Source: Candidatus Epulonipiscium sp. (GTDB lineage: Bacteria > Bacillota > Clostridia > Lachnospirales > Cellulosilyticaceae). Taken from it: a stretch of 64,000 nucleotides of DNA. Below are positions 7,750 through 17,338 of the stretch, in pieces. The position numbers and the translations under genes were made by a program. The notes beneath the pieces were generated by a model. It did no database searches. It had not been told where the DNA came from and saw nothing but the letters and a program-made list of their open reading frames with translations. Each line of letters begins with the position of its first letter. Positions within the stretch are counted from its first letter, which is position 1. The stretch spans positions 1-64,000 of the forward strand of contig JAAYSX010000030.1 of assembly GCA_012518255.1 (NCBI GenBank), in the 5' to 3' direction.

Positions 7750-9849
7750 TTGAAAGAGCAAAGGACTTACGGTAAGAGTTATATACCATCTTATGATGAA
7801 ATAGAAAACTGGTATGAAGAAGAAATAAGAATCGATGGATATGAGGAGTTAGAAAGTAATATCAAGGGAGAAACAGATGAAAGTTTCTTTAACTCTTTTA
7901 GGAGATTGGAAAGAAAGGAGAATAAAAAGGAAGATAACTTTAAAAGGGAAAATATTTACTATAAAGACTATAAAAAATTCTGGGAAGAAGAGATAGAATA
8001 TAAGGGTAAAGAAATAGAAGAGATAGAAAATCTTATTAGTTATCATGAGTTTTTTTTAAAATGGGAAAGAAGAAACATTAGAAAAAAACATAATTCAAAT
8101 AACTATACAAGTAATGCAGGTACAAGATATAGGGTCGATGCCATAAGGGATTTTAAAAACCAGTTAGAAAGATTAGTGAAAGAATCAAAGGAGGCCTGGC
8201 AGTTTTATTATAGGAGACAATTGATAGATGATATCCAGACTAAGGGGAATCAAAGATTAATTAAGGTTCCCTATGTAGAAGACTCAAAAAAGAAGGTAAT
8301 AGATTCATTAGATTTAGGTATTCCAGTATATATAGTTGGGCATCTTGGAAGTGGTAAAACACAATTAGCAATTGAGGCAGCAACAGACTTTACCATAGAA
8401 AATAAGGTGCAAGATAGATTAGAAGAAGGACTAGAAAACTGGTTTAAGGAAAATCCTAATGCCAAAGAAGAAGATGCAATAAAGAAATTTAAAGAACTAA
8501 ATAAAGAAATAAGGCAATACTACAGTGATATTTTTATTAGTGGCACGAAGGAAGAAGTGGAAAATCTGCAGCCACTTTTTATATCAGGTTCCCATAACTT
8601 AACCTATGAAGATATGTTTGTAGAGAAGACCTTATCTCTTAAGCAAAGTTTTTCTAATGGATCATTTTCAGATTATCTAAATATGATAATAGATGATTTT
8701 TATATTTGGATGGATAAGCATGAGGAAAAATTAGGGGAGATGACAGAGGAGGAAGAGCTTCAACTTAAAATTCAAATATGGAAAAGTTTTTCTGATTTAC
8801 TTGTAGCTAGTAATAGTGCCTTTGGTACTGAAATTAGAAAAATAGAAAAAGAAATACTAAAAGCAGTTCAGGAAGGACGCCCGGTAATAATAGATGAATT
8901 AAACACAGTAGCTATGCAAAATTTAATTGGATTAAACGACATATTACAAAGACGTGCTGGAAGTACAGCCTATATAACAGGAGTGGGCCCAGTATTAATT
9001 AAACCTGGATTTGGCTTTATAGGCACAGGTAATTTATCGAGTGAATCTGTTAACTACGAAGGTACAAATCAATTAAATCCAGCCTTTAAATCAAGATTTG
9101 TAACTGTTGAATATAACTATCTGCCCCAAAATATTACAGGTTCTCTAAAAAGCCAAGAGAATATGGAGTCTAATCAACTTTTTAGGATAATACTTACAGA
9201 ACTTGCTAATAAAGATGGAAGCATTCACATACCTAACCCTAAAAGAAGTTTGGAAGAACTCTTTAGATTTGCCCAGTTGTCCAGAGTAACACAAAATGTT
9301 TTTATGGGAAAGGGAGGAGAAAATTTGGAGGTAGGATCAGTCAATGATGAGCTAGAATTAAGGGAATCTGTGCTATCTATTCGTAATATTTTACATGTAC
9401 TAGATAGCTGGAATCTAGGAGAAGAAAAAGATTTATCCAAGGCACTTTGGGATGGATTCATTAGCTCCATTACCTATGCAGATGATCAAAACTTCATACT
9501 TTCCCAGGCAGTGAGATTTGGTTTTTTCCCGGAAGATGAAGGTTGGAATGTAAGGACAAAGGCTATAGGGGAAGGTATAACTACCTATGAAGAAATTAGA
9601 ACTAGACCATATAATTATATTCGCCATGAAATAGGAATTCTTAGCTACCTAGATATAGCTTATTTAATATCACCAAGGGGACCTAAGAAAAGGAAAATAT
9701 CAAAAGAACTAGATAATTTAGTTGATGATATAAAAAATAGTCAAAACATTGGCTTAGAGGAATTCCAAGAGTTAGAAGAGCAACTATCCCATTTGGAACA
9801 TACTAAAATCCTATTAGAATACCTAGAAGAAAAGAGCATTGACTTATGA
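7750..9849 (+). CDS. MoxR-type AAA+ ATPase of a MoxR / propeller / VWA module
   Basis: A 699-residue protein. The first 190 residues are highly charged and helical without a recognised domain. An AAA+ module follows: Walker A GHLGSGKT at 197-204, Walker B with D382-E383 (RPVIIDELNT), and a sensor-1 type GTGN near 425-428. A long charged insertion of about 170 residues separates Walker A from Walker B. The arrangement is like MoxR/AAA_5 ATPases, which remodel protein complexes together with VWA-domain partners. The start is TTG 7750 behind AGGAG. The stop overlaps the next start (ATGA), and the third gene follows closely, so the three are one operon. Confidence 0.82.
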   Translation: MKEQRTYGKSYIPSYDEIENWYEEEIRIDGYEELESNIKGETDESFFNSFRRLERKENKKEDNFKRENIYYKDYKKFWEEEIEYKGKEIEEIENLISYHEFFLKWERRNIRKKHNSNNYTSNAGTRYRVDAIRDFKNQLERLVKESKEAWQFYYRRQLIDDIQTKGNQRLIKVPYVEDSKKKVIDSLDLGIPVYIVGHLGSGKTQLAIEAATDFTIENKVQDRLEEGLENWFKENPNAKEEDAIKKFKELNKEIRQYYSDIFISGTKEEVENLQPLFISGSHNLTYEDMFVEKTLSLKQSFSNGSFSDYLNMIIDDFYIWMDKHEEKLGEMTEEEELQLKIQIWKSFSDLLVASNSAFGTEIRKIEKEILKAVQEGRPVIIDELNTVAMQNLIGLNDILQRRAGSTAYITGVGPVLIKPGFGFIGTGNLSSESVNYEGTNQLNPAFKSRFVTVEYNYLPQNITGSLKSQENMESNQLFRIILTELANKDGSIHIPNPKRSLEELFRFAQLSRVTQNVFMGKGGENLEVGSVNDELELRESVLSIRNILHVLDSWNLGEEKDLSKALWDGFISSITYADDQNFILSQAVRFGFFPEDEGWNVRTKAIGEGITTYEEIRTRPYNYIRHEIGILSYLDIAYLISPRGPKKRKISKELDNLVDDIKNSQNIGLEEFQELEEQLSHLEHTKILLEYLEEKSIDL

Positions 9850-11072
9850 AGTTAAATTTGTCAACCGATTATGAAGATTATAAAAGTAAGGTTAAAGATT
9901 TAAGAAAATCTTTAGATAAATGTATGGAAACAGGATGTATCGAGGAAGGTTTCAAAGAAGAATTAAGGGAGTTAATGGAGATTGAAAAAACACTATTAAT
10001 GGAAATGCTACCATATTATCGCCTTTATGATGAGAAGGCTGGGCAAGCATCCCTGGAGCTTATTCCACTTGAAATCGTAGGCGGATTTAACTTTAATAGT
10101 ATCTTACAAAGCATAGTACGAATTAATAAGAATCTTTTCCTTGCAAATGCTATAGATGGAAAGGTACAATTTTTCTATATAGATAATCTTAAGGAAGATA
10201 AAAAAGTTGTGGAATGGAGTCCAGAAATAAAAGAAATAAATGAAAGAATCTCCAATATGCATAAATTAAATAATAATGAAATATTATTACTTGGAGTTAA
10301 AGGGGGGGCTTACTTAATTTCAAGTGAAAAATTTAGTAAATTACCTAATATAGGGGAAGATATTAAAGTAGCTAGGGTAAAGGTAAATCATAGGCTCGAT
10401 AAATTTAGGGGGTTTGGTAAGTCAATATCCTTAAGCAAGGGCTTATTTTTAACTGATCTAGGGGAAGGAAGGCTAAATTTATTTAATTTAAGGCAGAAAA
10501 GGGGAGGATATACTATTGAAATTTATATGGAAGGACACTGCCCTGTTCAAGGTATGACTTCAATGGTGAAAATAAATAATAATTCCTTTGCAATAGGTAG
10601 GGGAGACGGTAAAGTATATTTAGTAGAGTATATAAATAATGAATTCAAGATTTTAAAAGAGATTAATGTGATTGAAAATAAAATAAGAAAAATAATCTAC
10701 CTAGAATCCAATGGGGAAAACAAGGATTCATTAATAATAATAGGGGACAAGGGGCAGGTTAGCTGTTATTTGGTATATGAAGATAAATTAAAAGATATAG
10801 GCAAACTAGAAGGCAATTTATTTGAAATTGCCATTAACAAGGATAAGGCTATAGTTTTAAGCGAAGATGGTATTGTATATCTATTAGAAGAGACTTTTGG
10901 AAGTTGGAAACTAAATAAAGAGGCATATATTAAAGATAGGTTTTTTATACATGCATCTAGCATGAATGAATTTAGGTATCTGCTTATGGATATTAGGGGC
11001 AATTTATACTTTTTAAATATTAAAGGCGTATACAGCTGGGAGGATTTATGGGAAATGCCAATTTATCAGTAG
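9846..11072 (+). CDS. Beta-propeller-like protein (central gene of the MoxR/VWA module)
   Basis: A 408-residue protein with a short helical N-terminus (about 1-60) and then repeated four-strand units such as SIVRINKNLFLANAIDGKVQ, FAIGRGDGKVYLVEY and AIVLSEDGIVYLLE. The repeated 'DGKVYLxE' pattern is WD40/propeller-like, with roughly six or seven blades. No enzyme motif, signal peptide or membrane segment is visible. It overlaps the ATPase by 4 nt and is followed 10 nt later by the VWA gene. Its place matches the propeller component of predicted MoxR-vWA-beta-propeller ternary systems. The fold is inferred from pattern, not proven. Confidence 0.65.
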   Translation: MKLNLSTDYEDYKSKVKDLRKSLDKCMETGCIEEGFKEELRELMEIEKTLLMEMLPYYRLYDEKAGQASLELIPLEIVGGFNFNSILQSIVRINKNLFLANAIDGKVQFFYIDNLKEDKKVVEWSPEIKEINERISNMHKLNNNEILLLGVKGGAYLISSEKFSKLPNIGEDIKVARVKVNHRLDKFRGFGKSISLSKGLFLTDLGEGRLNLFNLRQKRGGYTIEIYMEGHCPVQGMTSMVKINNNSFAIGRGDGKVYLVEYINNEFKILKEINVIENKIRKIIYLESNGENKDSLIIIGDKGQVSCYLVYEDKLKDIGKLEGNLFEIAINKDKAIVLSEDGIVYLLEETFGSWKLNKEAYIKDRFFIHASSMNEFRYLLMDIRGNLYFLNIKGVYSWEDLWEMPIYQ

Positions 11073-11082
11073 GAGGTGAAAA

Positions 11083-12984
11083 ATGGTTGATGAGACAATA
11101 CTAATCCAAGAAGCACAGGAATATTTTGATGAGTTTATAAAAAAGGAAACTAGGTCTTTGGCCACATTTACAGGGGATTCAAATTTGAATTATATACCAG
11201 ATGTAAACATAAAAGGATTTTTATTAAGGCCATCAAAGTCAACCCTTTATATTCCTTTAGCTGAATTTTTAAATAGAAATTCAGATTCGAATCAAATCTT
11301 ATGGTATATTTATAAGGAATTAGCCCTATATCCTGATTGGAAAAGTGAAACAAAAAGATATTTAAATAGGGGACAAGATTGGCAGAAAGAAATAGATTAC
11401 ATGACTAGTTATATATTAACTAGGATTAGAGATGAAAAATTAGAAAATGATCCTGCCTATCAAGTTAAACTTATATCAAGATATGTAAGAAAAGAAATCT
11501 TGGATTTATTATATAGGATTGATAAATATACTTCTTACTTAAGGGTGCTAGAATTATGCCCTATATATAGGGATAGGGAAAACTTAGAAAAGACTAGTCA
11601 ATATCCATTATCTAGTCCTAAACATAGGATACTAGCAGATAGTTTTATAAGAAGTGAAGTAAATGATTCGTATGATGTAGAGATTAAAGATTTTTCTAAT
11701 AAGAAAATATTTAATAAGCCTTTTTATGATTTCATCAGGTATGAACTTATTAAACAAATTAATAAGGGTGAAGGTATAGTAAAAAGGGATCCCTTTATTA
11801 GGACATTTATATACCCCATATTCGAAAGTTTATGGAAGGAAGAAATAGATAATATGGACTTTCATAAATCAGAGGGACAAAAAGAAGATAAAGCTAGGGG
11901 AGAAAATTCAGTTTTCGATGATATAGAAGATGACGATAGCAAAGAAGATTTTGAATTTAACCAGGAAGATATAGAAGTGATACTAAATGAATTTATGGAT
12001 GAGAAGGAAGAAGCAGATCTAAATATAAAGAATGTTATAGAGAGAAATAGGGACCTGAATAGCTATGGTGTTAGTAAGGCAGATAAAGAGTTATTTATCT
12101 ACTACTCTAATAAGATGAAAAAAGAAAGAGAAGAGATGAAGAAATTCTGGATAAAGTTAGTAGGTAATGCCAAACAAGAGATAAATGTGAAAAAGGATTG
12201 CCAGGTTAAAGGTAAATTAGATATAGATAACCTAATTAATTTTTATCCAGATTTTGTAGAAGCAGAGCAAAAAGGCAATTACCAGAATCTACCTATATTC
12301 AATAGATATATCCTAGAGCCTAAGGCAAACATATTACCAGAAAGGATAGAAATATCCTTTATTATAGATAATTCAGGTTCCATGAATGAATTAAAAATAG
12401 AGTCAGCAAGAAAAGCCCTAGCAGTTACCTTGTTATCATTAGACGATTTTAATAGGTATCTAAATAATAGTAGGTCAGAGTTAAATAGGAAAATAGAAGT
12501 TTTGAGCGAAACCTGGTTTTTTGGCAGTAGTTATTATAAGATAAAAGAGTTTAATCCTAAGGAAGGAAAAGTAAAAGAAGAGAGTGATATAATACGTTCC
12601 ATTGTAAAGCTAGATGCCAAAGATGGTGTAACTGATGAGGCTGCTTGTTTGAAGGAAATCCTTGAAGGAATTAGTCCTAGGCAGGAAAAGGAATTGAAAA
12701 CAGGGAAGCAGGTAAAATTGATTTTCCTAATCACAGATGGGGCGTCAAGTTTTCCAGGTGCTTCAAAGAAAGTTATAGAAGATTTAATATTAAAAAATGT
12801 TGATATATATGGTTTTCAAATAGGTAAAAGTAATGAGGCAGATCAAAAAGTATTTAACTTTATTTGGAATGATGGGTATAGAGAAAACCGTGGTTTATTA
12901 ATAGGTGAGGAGATAGAAAGTCTCCCAAAAGAGTTGTTAAAAACTATAAAAAGAAATATGGGCAAGATTTTTGCTTCAGATTAA
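11083..12984 (+). CDS. VWA-domain protein partner of the MoxR ATPase
   Basis: A 633-residue protein. The N-terminal 400 residues are charged, with an acidic stretch (DDIEDDDSKEDFEF) near 282-295. A von Willebrand factor A domain follows at about 423-625, with an intact MIDAS: DNSGS at 429-433, a threonine in DGVTDEAA near 514-521 and D552 in ITDGAS. Such proteins are metal-dependent binding modules that work with MoxR ATPases. The start at 11083 follows AGGAGGTG, 10 nt after the preceding gene. No secretion signal is present, so the whole module appears cytoplasmic. Substrate and trigger are unknown. Confidence 0.85.
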   Translation: MVDETILIQEAQEYFDEFIKKETRSLATFTGDSNLNYIPDVNIKGFLLRPSKSTLYIPLAEFLNRNSDSNQILWYIYKELALYPDWKSETKRYLNRGQDWQKEIDYMTSYILTRIRDEKLENDPAYQVKLISRYVRKEILDLLYRIDKYTSYLRVLELCPIYRDRENLEKTSQYPLSSPKHRILADSFIRSEVNDSYDVEIKDFSNKKIFNKPFYDFIRYELIKQINKGEGIVKRDPFIRTFIYPIFESLWKEEIDNMDFHKSEGQKEDKARGENSVFDDIEDDDSKEDFEFNQEDIEVILNEFMDEKEEADLNIKNVIERNRDLNSYGVSKADKELFIYYSNKMKKEREEMKKFWIKLVGNAKQEINVKKDCQVKGKLDIDNLINFYPDFVEAEQKGNYQNLPIFNRYILEPKANILPERIEISFIIDNSGSMNELKIESARKALAVTLLSLDDFNRYLNNSRSELNRKIEVLSETWFFGSSYYKIKEFNPKEGKVKEESDIIRSIVKLDAKDGVTDEAACLKEILEGISPRQEKELKTGKQVKLIFLITDGASSFPGASKKVIEDLILKNVDIYGFQIGKSNEADQKVFNFIWNDGYRENRGLLIGEEIESLPKELLKTIKRNMGKIFASD

Positions 12985-13004
12985 TGTTTGGCTTGCTTTT
13001 ATAA

Positions 13005-13033
13005 TTGACAAAAAGCCAAAAAAGTGATGTAAT
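13005..13033 (+). promoter_or_regulatory. SigA-type promoter of the OPT transporter gene
   Basis: TTGACA at 13005-13010, a 17-bp spacer and TGTAAT at 13028-13033. It starts 21 bp after the VWA gene, so the transporter is transcribed separately. Confidence 0.6.
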
Positions 13034-13066
13034 ATTTTATAGTTAACATTATAAGGAGGCAAAAGA

Positions 13067-14983
13067 ATGTCAAAAGAAGGATTACCATCGGGAGCCTATG
13101 GCTTAAAAGAAGGAGAAGAGTATATACCATATGTTCCCGCAAACAAAGTTATGCCAGAACTAACAGGTTTAGCCATAGTATTAGGTATTGTATTATCTGT
13201 AGTATTTGGGGCAGCTAATGCATATTTAGGTTTAAAGGTTGGAATGACTGTTTCGGCATCTATACCAGCAGGTGTTATATCCATGGCTATAGTTAGGGTT
13301 ATACTAAAGAGAAAGTCTATTTTAGAAAACAATATGGTCCAAACAATTGCATCAGCAGGTGAATCGCTAGCAGCAGGAGCAATCTTCACTTTACCTGCGC
13401 TATTTTTATGGGGTGAGACGCCAAGTGCATTAACGATGACACTTATAACCTTTTGCGGTGGTGCTCTAGGTGTATTATTTATGATACCAGTTAGAAGGTA
13501 TTTGATTGTTCAAGAGCACGGTAAATTACCATATCCAGAAGGTACAGCATGTGCTGAGATCCTTGTTGCAGGAGAAGAAGGTGGTAACAGTGCAGGTGTT
13601 ATCTTTGCTGGTACAGGAGTTGGTTTAATATATAAATTCATAGGGGATGGTCTAAGGCTATTTCCTACTGAAATAGAAACAAGAATAAAAGGATTTAAGG
13701 AAGCAGCAATAGGTATGGATGTTTTACCTGCATTATTAGGAGTAGGTTTTATAATAGGGCCCAAAATATCTGCATTTATGCTATCAGGGGCAGTTTTAGC
13801 CTGGTTTGGATTTATACCAATGATTGCATTTTTCGGGAGCCAATCTAATGCTGTTATATTTCCATCTACAGAAGTAATATCAAGCCTAGATTACTGGGGA
13901 ATTTGGTCCGATTATATTCGTTATATTGGTGCAGGGGCAGTTGCAGCAGGAGGTATAATTAGTTTGGCAAAGTCGCTTCCAATTATTATTACATCTTTTA
14001 GGGATGCTATGAAAGGATTCGGAGCAAAAGCTGGCGAAGAACCCTTAAGGACAGATAAAGATTTGCCTGGCAAATTTGTTTTTATAGGTACAGTAGTACT
14101 TATTGTGCTTATAGGAATTTTGCCTGTTATACCAGTGGGAATTGTGGGAGCTATTCTAGTAGCTTTATTTGGATTTTTCTTTGTAGTAGTTTCTTCAAGG
14201 GTTGTAGGGCTAGTAGGAAGTTCATCAAATCCAGTTTCAGGTATGACAATTGCAACCCTATTATTTACAACTATAATAATGAAAGCTACAGGTGCAAGTG
14301 GACAGCCGGGTATGGTTGCAGCTCTTTGTGTAGGTGCTGTTATCTGTACGGCAGCAGCGATAGCTGGGGATGCTTCTCAGGACTTAAAAACAGGCTACCT
14401 TATAGGTGCAACACCTTGGAAACAGCAAGTAGGTGAGTTAATAGGTATAGCAGCATCAGCAGTTGCAATAGGATTCATTATGATTCTTTTAAATAATGCC
14501 TATACATTTGGATCAAAAGAATTAGGTGCACCACAGGCAACACTTATGAAACTTGTTATTGAAGGTATTATGAATGGAAACCTACCTTGGAACCTGGTAT
14601 TTGTTGGGGCATCATCAGCAGTAGTGTTTGAACTCCTAGGTGTATCATCACTTACAGTTGCTATTGGTATGTATCTTCCTATACATTTATCGACCCCAAT
14701 AATGGTTGGTGGTGCTATAAAGGGATTACTAGATATAGTGGTAAAGGATGAAACAAGGAATAAGGCAAAAACAGAATTAGGAATATTATATGGATCAGGA
14801 TTAATTGCGGGTGAGGGGTTAATGGGAGTAATTTTAGCAGGCTTTGCCGCTGCTAACTTTAATATAGGATTTGATGTGCCACCTATAGGCCAATTAGGGG
14901 CTTTGCTTATATTCTCACTAGTCATATTATCCCTAATCTATTATGTGTTCTTTAGTAAAAAGGCTGATAATAGTGGGGTCTAA
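13067..14983 (+). CDS. OPT-family oligopeptide transporter
   Basis: A 638-residue polytopic membrane protein with about 15 hydrophobic segments. Its N-terminal VPANKVMPELTG and the run AANAYLGLKVGMTVSASIPA are typical of bacterial OPT transporters. Other family signatures are PYPEGTACAEIL, AGDASQDLKTGYLIGATPWKQQ and the VGSSSNPVSGMT segment. OPT proteins are secondary transporters of oligopeptides or of metal or siderophore-like chelates. The substrate here cannot be told. The start at 13067 follows AAGGAGG, and the gene is co-transcribed with a PqqD-like partner. Confidence 0.92.
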   Translation: MSKEGLPSGAYGLKEGEEYIPYVPANKVMPELTGLAIVLGIVLSVVFGAANAYLGLKVGMTVSASIPAGVISMAIVRVILKRKSILENNMVQTIASAGESLAAGAIFTLPALFLWGETPSALTMTLITFCGGALGVLFMIPVRRYLIVQEHGKLPYPEGTACAEILVAGEEGGNSAGVIFAGTGVGLIYKFIGDGLRLFPTEIETRIKGFKEAAIGMDVLPALLGVGFIIGPKISAFMLSGAVLAWFGFIPMIAFFGSQSNAVIFPSTEVISSLDYWGIWSDYIRYIGAGAVAAGGIISLAKSLPIIITSFRDAMKGFGAKAGEEPLRTDKDLPGKFVFIGTVVLIVLIGILPVIPVGIVGAILVALFGFFFVVVSSRVVGLVGSSSNPVSGMTIATLLFTTIIMKATGASGQPGMVAALCVGAVICTAAAIAGDASQDLKTGYLIGATPWKQQVGELIGIAASAVAIGFIMILLNNAYTFGSKELGAPQATLMKLVIEGIMNGNLPWNLVFVGASSAVVFELLGVSSLTVAIGMYLPIHLSTPIMVGGAIKGLLDIVVKDETRNKAKTELGILYGSGLIAGEGLMGVILAGFAAANFNIGFDVPPIGQLGALLIFSLVILSLIYYVFFSKKADNSGV

Positions 14984-15314
14984 TAGTAAAACTAAAAATA
15001 TGCTTGAGATGATACCAAGTAGGAATGAAGATATTGATTGGGAGATTAAGAATGATTTAGTGGTCCTAACAAAGTATAGGACTAGGAAAATAGATAAAAT
15101 TATGAATAAATTATTTAGAACAACCTTAGTAAGCCATACAGAGCTTGAAGAATTAGGGTCGTTTATATGGCAAGAATGTGATGGGGTTCAAAATATATAT
15201 AGCATATCCAAGAAGATGGAAGAGCATTTTGGTGATAGGGCTAGCCCAGTTTTAGATAGATTATTAGTATATATGAGAACACTAAGCGATAATAACTTTA
15301 TAGAACTTAAATAA
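14973..15314 (+). CDS. PqqD-like small protein paired with the OPT transporter
   Basis: A PqqD-fold (winged-helix) protein of about 113 residues. The pattern LGSFIWQECDGVQNIYSISK followed by a C-terminal LLVYMRTLSDNNFIEL is the typical PqqD core. PqqD domains usually present peptides to radical-SAM or other RiPP enzymes, but none is nearby. Its overlap with the end of the OPT gene suggests a role with the transporter or its peptide substrate. The start is uncertain: GTG 14973 has AAAAAGG 9 nt upstream and gives the best fit to PqqD length; ATG 14943 and ATG 15000 are alternatives. Confidence 0.72.
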   Translation: MGSNSKTKNMLEMIPSRNEDIDWEIKNDLVVLTKYRTRKIDKIMNKLFRTTLVSHTELEELGSFIWQECDGVQNIYSISKKMEEHFGDRASPVLDRLLVYMRTLSDNNFIELK

Positions 15315-15339
15315 AAAAGGGGACTTACCCCTTTTTTTA
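15313..15339 (+). terminator. Rho-independent terminator of the OPT-PqqD operon
   Basis: An AAAAGGGG / CCCCTTTT hairpin with loop ACTTA and a run of T residues, directly after the PqqD-like gene. Confidence 0.85.
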
Positions 15340-15476
15340 TTATGTACTATTAAGATTAAAGTGAAAAAGAGAAAATTAATTGATAATTCATTATTTGTTC
15401 ATAAGTTCTTGTTATAATTATCTTAAATAGTATTATAAACGGATTAATATATTAATAAAATAGGGGGGGCTTTAAT

Positions 15477-16481
15477 GTGTATAGTAGCCCTATAGACATT
15501 AGGAAAAATTTAGATATTAAGAGATGGCAAGAAATACAGGATGGCCTATCACAAATAACAGGGTTAACAATGGCCACAGTGGATTATAAGGGAAGGCCAG
15601 TTACTAAGCATAGTAGGTGTAGCAAATTTTGTGAGGTTATGAGAAGTGATCCTAAGACAGCGAGATTATGTGAGAAATGCGATGCTAGGGGAGGGTTTGA
15701 GGCGGCAAGGATAAATGATATATATATATACCGTTGCCATGCAGATATAATAGATGTTGCAGTGCCTATTATAGTAGGGGATAAATATATGGGTGCAGTA
15801 ATGATGGGGCAGGTTATTATAGATGAAGAAAGTCCAGAAGAATATGGATATATAGAAAAAATTTATGGCCTACCCTCAGAATTAACCTATGTGCAAGATA
15901 AGATGGAAGATTACTATAATGAACTTCCTGTAATGACTTTTGAAGAAGTTAATAATGCGGCTAGAACTATATATAGTATATGTAATTATATTGTTGAGCA
16001 GGCTGTAGAGAAATATCACCTGAAGAACAGGCAAGAATCAAATGATGAGCAAGCAATTGAAAAAGATATTATTAATGGCTTGGAGCAGGGAGATTCAATT
16101 ATAAGTCCAGCAATATACTATATAGAAAATAACCTAAATGAAAACTTAACTTTAAAAGAAGCGGCTAAAATATGCTATATAAGTCCTAGTTATTTTAGTA
16201 GAATTTTTACAAAGGAAATGGGAGAGACTTATTCATCATATGTAACTAATCTTAAGATGGATAAAGCAAAGGAGTTATTATTAACTACCGATAAGTTAAT
16301 AAGGGAAATTTCTGAGGATTTAGGATTTAGTGACCAGTCTTATTTTATAAGACAGTTTAAGAATTATGAAGGTATAACTCCAGCAAGTTATAGGAAGAAT
16401 GTTAAAACAAATATAAAAAGCCACAAAACCATTAAAAAACAAGAAAGAACATCAAAGAATGGCAAGATAATCATAAAATGA
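15477..16481 (+). CDS. PocR-sensor AraC-family transcriptional regulator
   Basis: A 334-residue regulator. Residues about 8-175 are a PocR sensory domain (PF10114), recognised by RWQEIQDGLSQITGLTMATVD, the Cys-rich CEKCDARGG and DVAVPIIVGDKYMGAVMMGQ. A C-terminal AraC double helix-turn-helix lies at about 218-318 (LTLKEAAKICYISPSYFSRIF, then a second HTH ending GITPASYRK). PocR-type proteins control 1,2-propanediol or related C2-C3 metabolism in known cases, but no pdu/eut genes are in this window. Translation begins at GTG 15477 behind a GGGGGGG stretch. An extended -10 (TGT-TATAAT, 15410-15418) lies upstream. Confidence 0.87.
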   Translation: MYSSPIDIRKNLDIKRWQEIQDGLSQITGLTMATVDYKGRPVTKHSRCSKFCEVMRSDPKTARLCEKCDARGGFEAARINDIYIYRCHADIIDVAVPIIVGDKYMGAVMMGQVIIDEESPEEYGYIEKIYGLPSELTYVQDKMEDYYNELPVMTFEEVNNAARTIYSICNYIVEQAVEKYHLKNRQESNDEQAIEKDIINGLEQGDSIISPAIYYIENNLNENLTLKEAAKICYISPSYFSRIFTKEMGETYSSYVTNLKMDKAKELLLTTDKLIREISEDLGFSDQSYFIRQFKNYEGITPASYRKNVKTNIKSHKTIKKQERTSKNGKIIIK

Positions 16482-16666
16482 CAAGAAAGTGCAACCCTAT
16501 ACTCATAGTATAGTATCACTTAATCTAATGTATTTTTATATAATCTATTGTATAATTAATACATAAACAAGAAACATTTAATTAATTACTGTAGTATTTA
16601 TACAAAATACATTATTTGTTCAGACAAATATAGTAACTAATGCCCAAGAACTGAGGGGAGGAATGT

Positions 16667-17311
16667 ATGAATATAAAATTACAATACCAGGAAAGTAAAA
16701 ATCTAAATATAAATAATATATCAGTTATAGGAGATTTTAACGATTTTAATCCTGCAAAAGGACAAATGGAAAAGTTAGATGATATATGGATATTTGAAGG
16801 GGATCTTCCGGAAGGTAAATACAAATATAGGTTTTTAATCAATGATGAATTAGAGCTGAATGATCCATTAGCGAATATGTACTATCCTGATGATAATGAA
16901 AAGCTTTGGTCTGTTCTTATGATTAATGAGGATGGGGAGAGGCTTTATAATAACAAACAGTATTCAGTTCATATAGAAAACTATAATATAAATTCAACCT
17001 TAAATGAAAGAGAAAATACCAATAAAAAAACTTTTAATCTTTTGCTAGATACTAAGGTTGTTACAAGATTTGAATTTACAGACATCTCCGGAATACACTC
17101 ACTAACAACAGCATGGTACTCACCAGATGGAGAGTTATTCCAAGTTTCTGAGGAAAACTTATTCAAACCAGAAGGACAGCAATATCCAATTAAAACATGG
17201 TTCTGGATGGATTTAGATTCAAAAAAGAGAACAATACCTAAGGGACTATGGACTATCAAGTTATTTCTAAATGGGGAATTTATCTTAGAAGATAAATTTA
17301 CAATAGACTAA
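16667..17311 (+). CDS. Free-standing CBM48-like (E-set glycogen-binding) protein
   Basis: A 214-residue protein. The first 100 residues match the CBM48/AMPK glycogen-binding E-set fold: ISVIGDFNDFNP, then WIFEGDLPEGKYKYRFLINDE and NDPLANMYYPD. The C-terminal half (about 115-214) is a second beta-rich unit ending FLNGEFILEDKF, which I do not recognise. No catalytic amylase or branching-enzyme domain is attached, and no glycogen genes are nearby. No signal peptide is present. The start at 16667 is preceded by GGGGAGG. It lies 27 nt before the next gene and is probably co-transcribed with it. Function unknown; carbohydrate or protein binding is plausible. Confidence 0.68.
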   Translation: MNIKLQYQESKNLNINNISVIGDFNDFNPAKGQMEKLDDIWIFEGDLPEGKYKYRFLINDELELNDPLANMYYPDDNEKLWSVLMINEDGERLYNNKQYSVHIENYNINSTLNERENTNKKTFNLLLDTKVVTRFEFTDISGIHSLTTAWYSPDGELFQVSEENLFKPEGQQYPIKTWFWMDLDSKKRTIPKGLWTIKLFLNGEFILEDKFTID

Positions 17312-17338
17312 ATGAATTACTAAAAGGAGTTGAGAAAC

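Noticed and set aside
15477..16481. Propanediol utilisation locus because of the PocR domain
   Set aside because: No microcompartment, diol dehydratase or cobalamin genes occur in the window.
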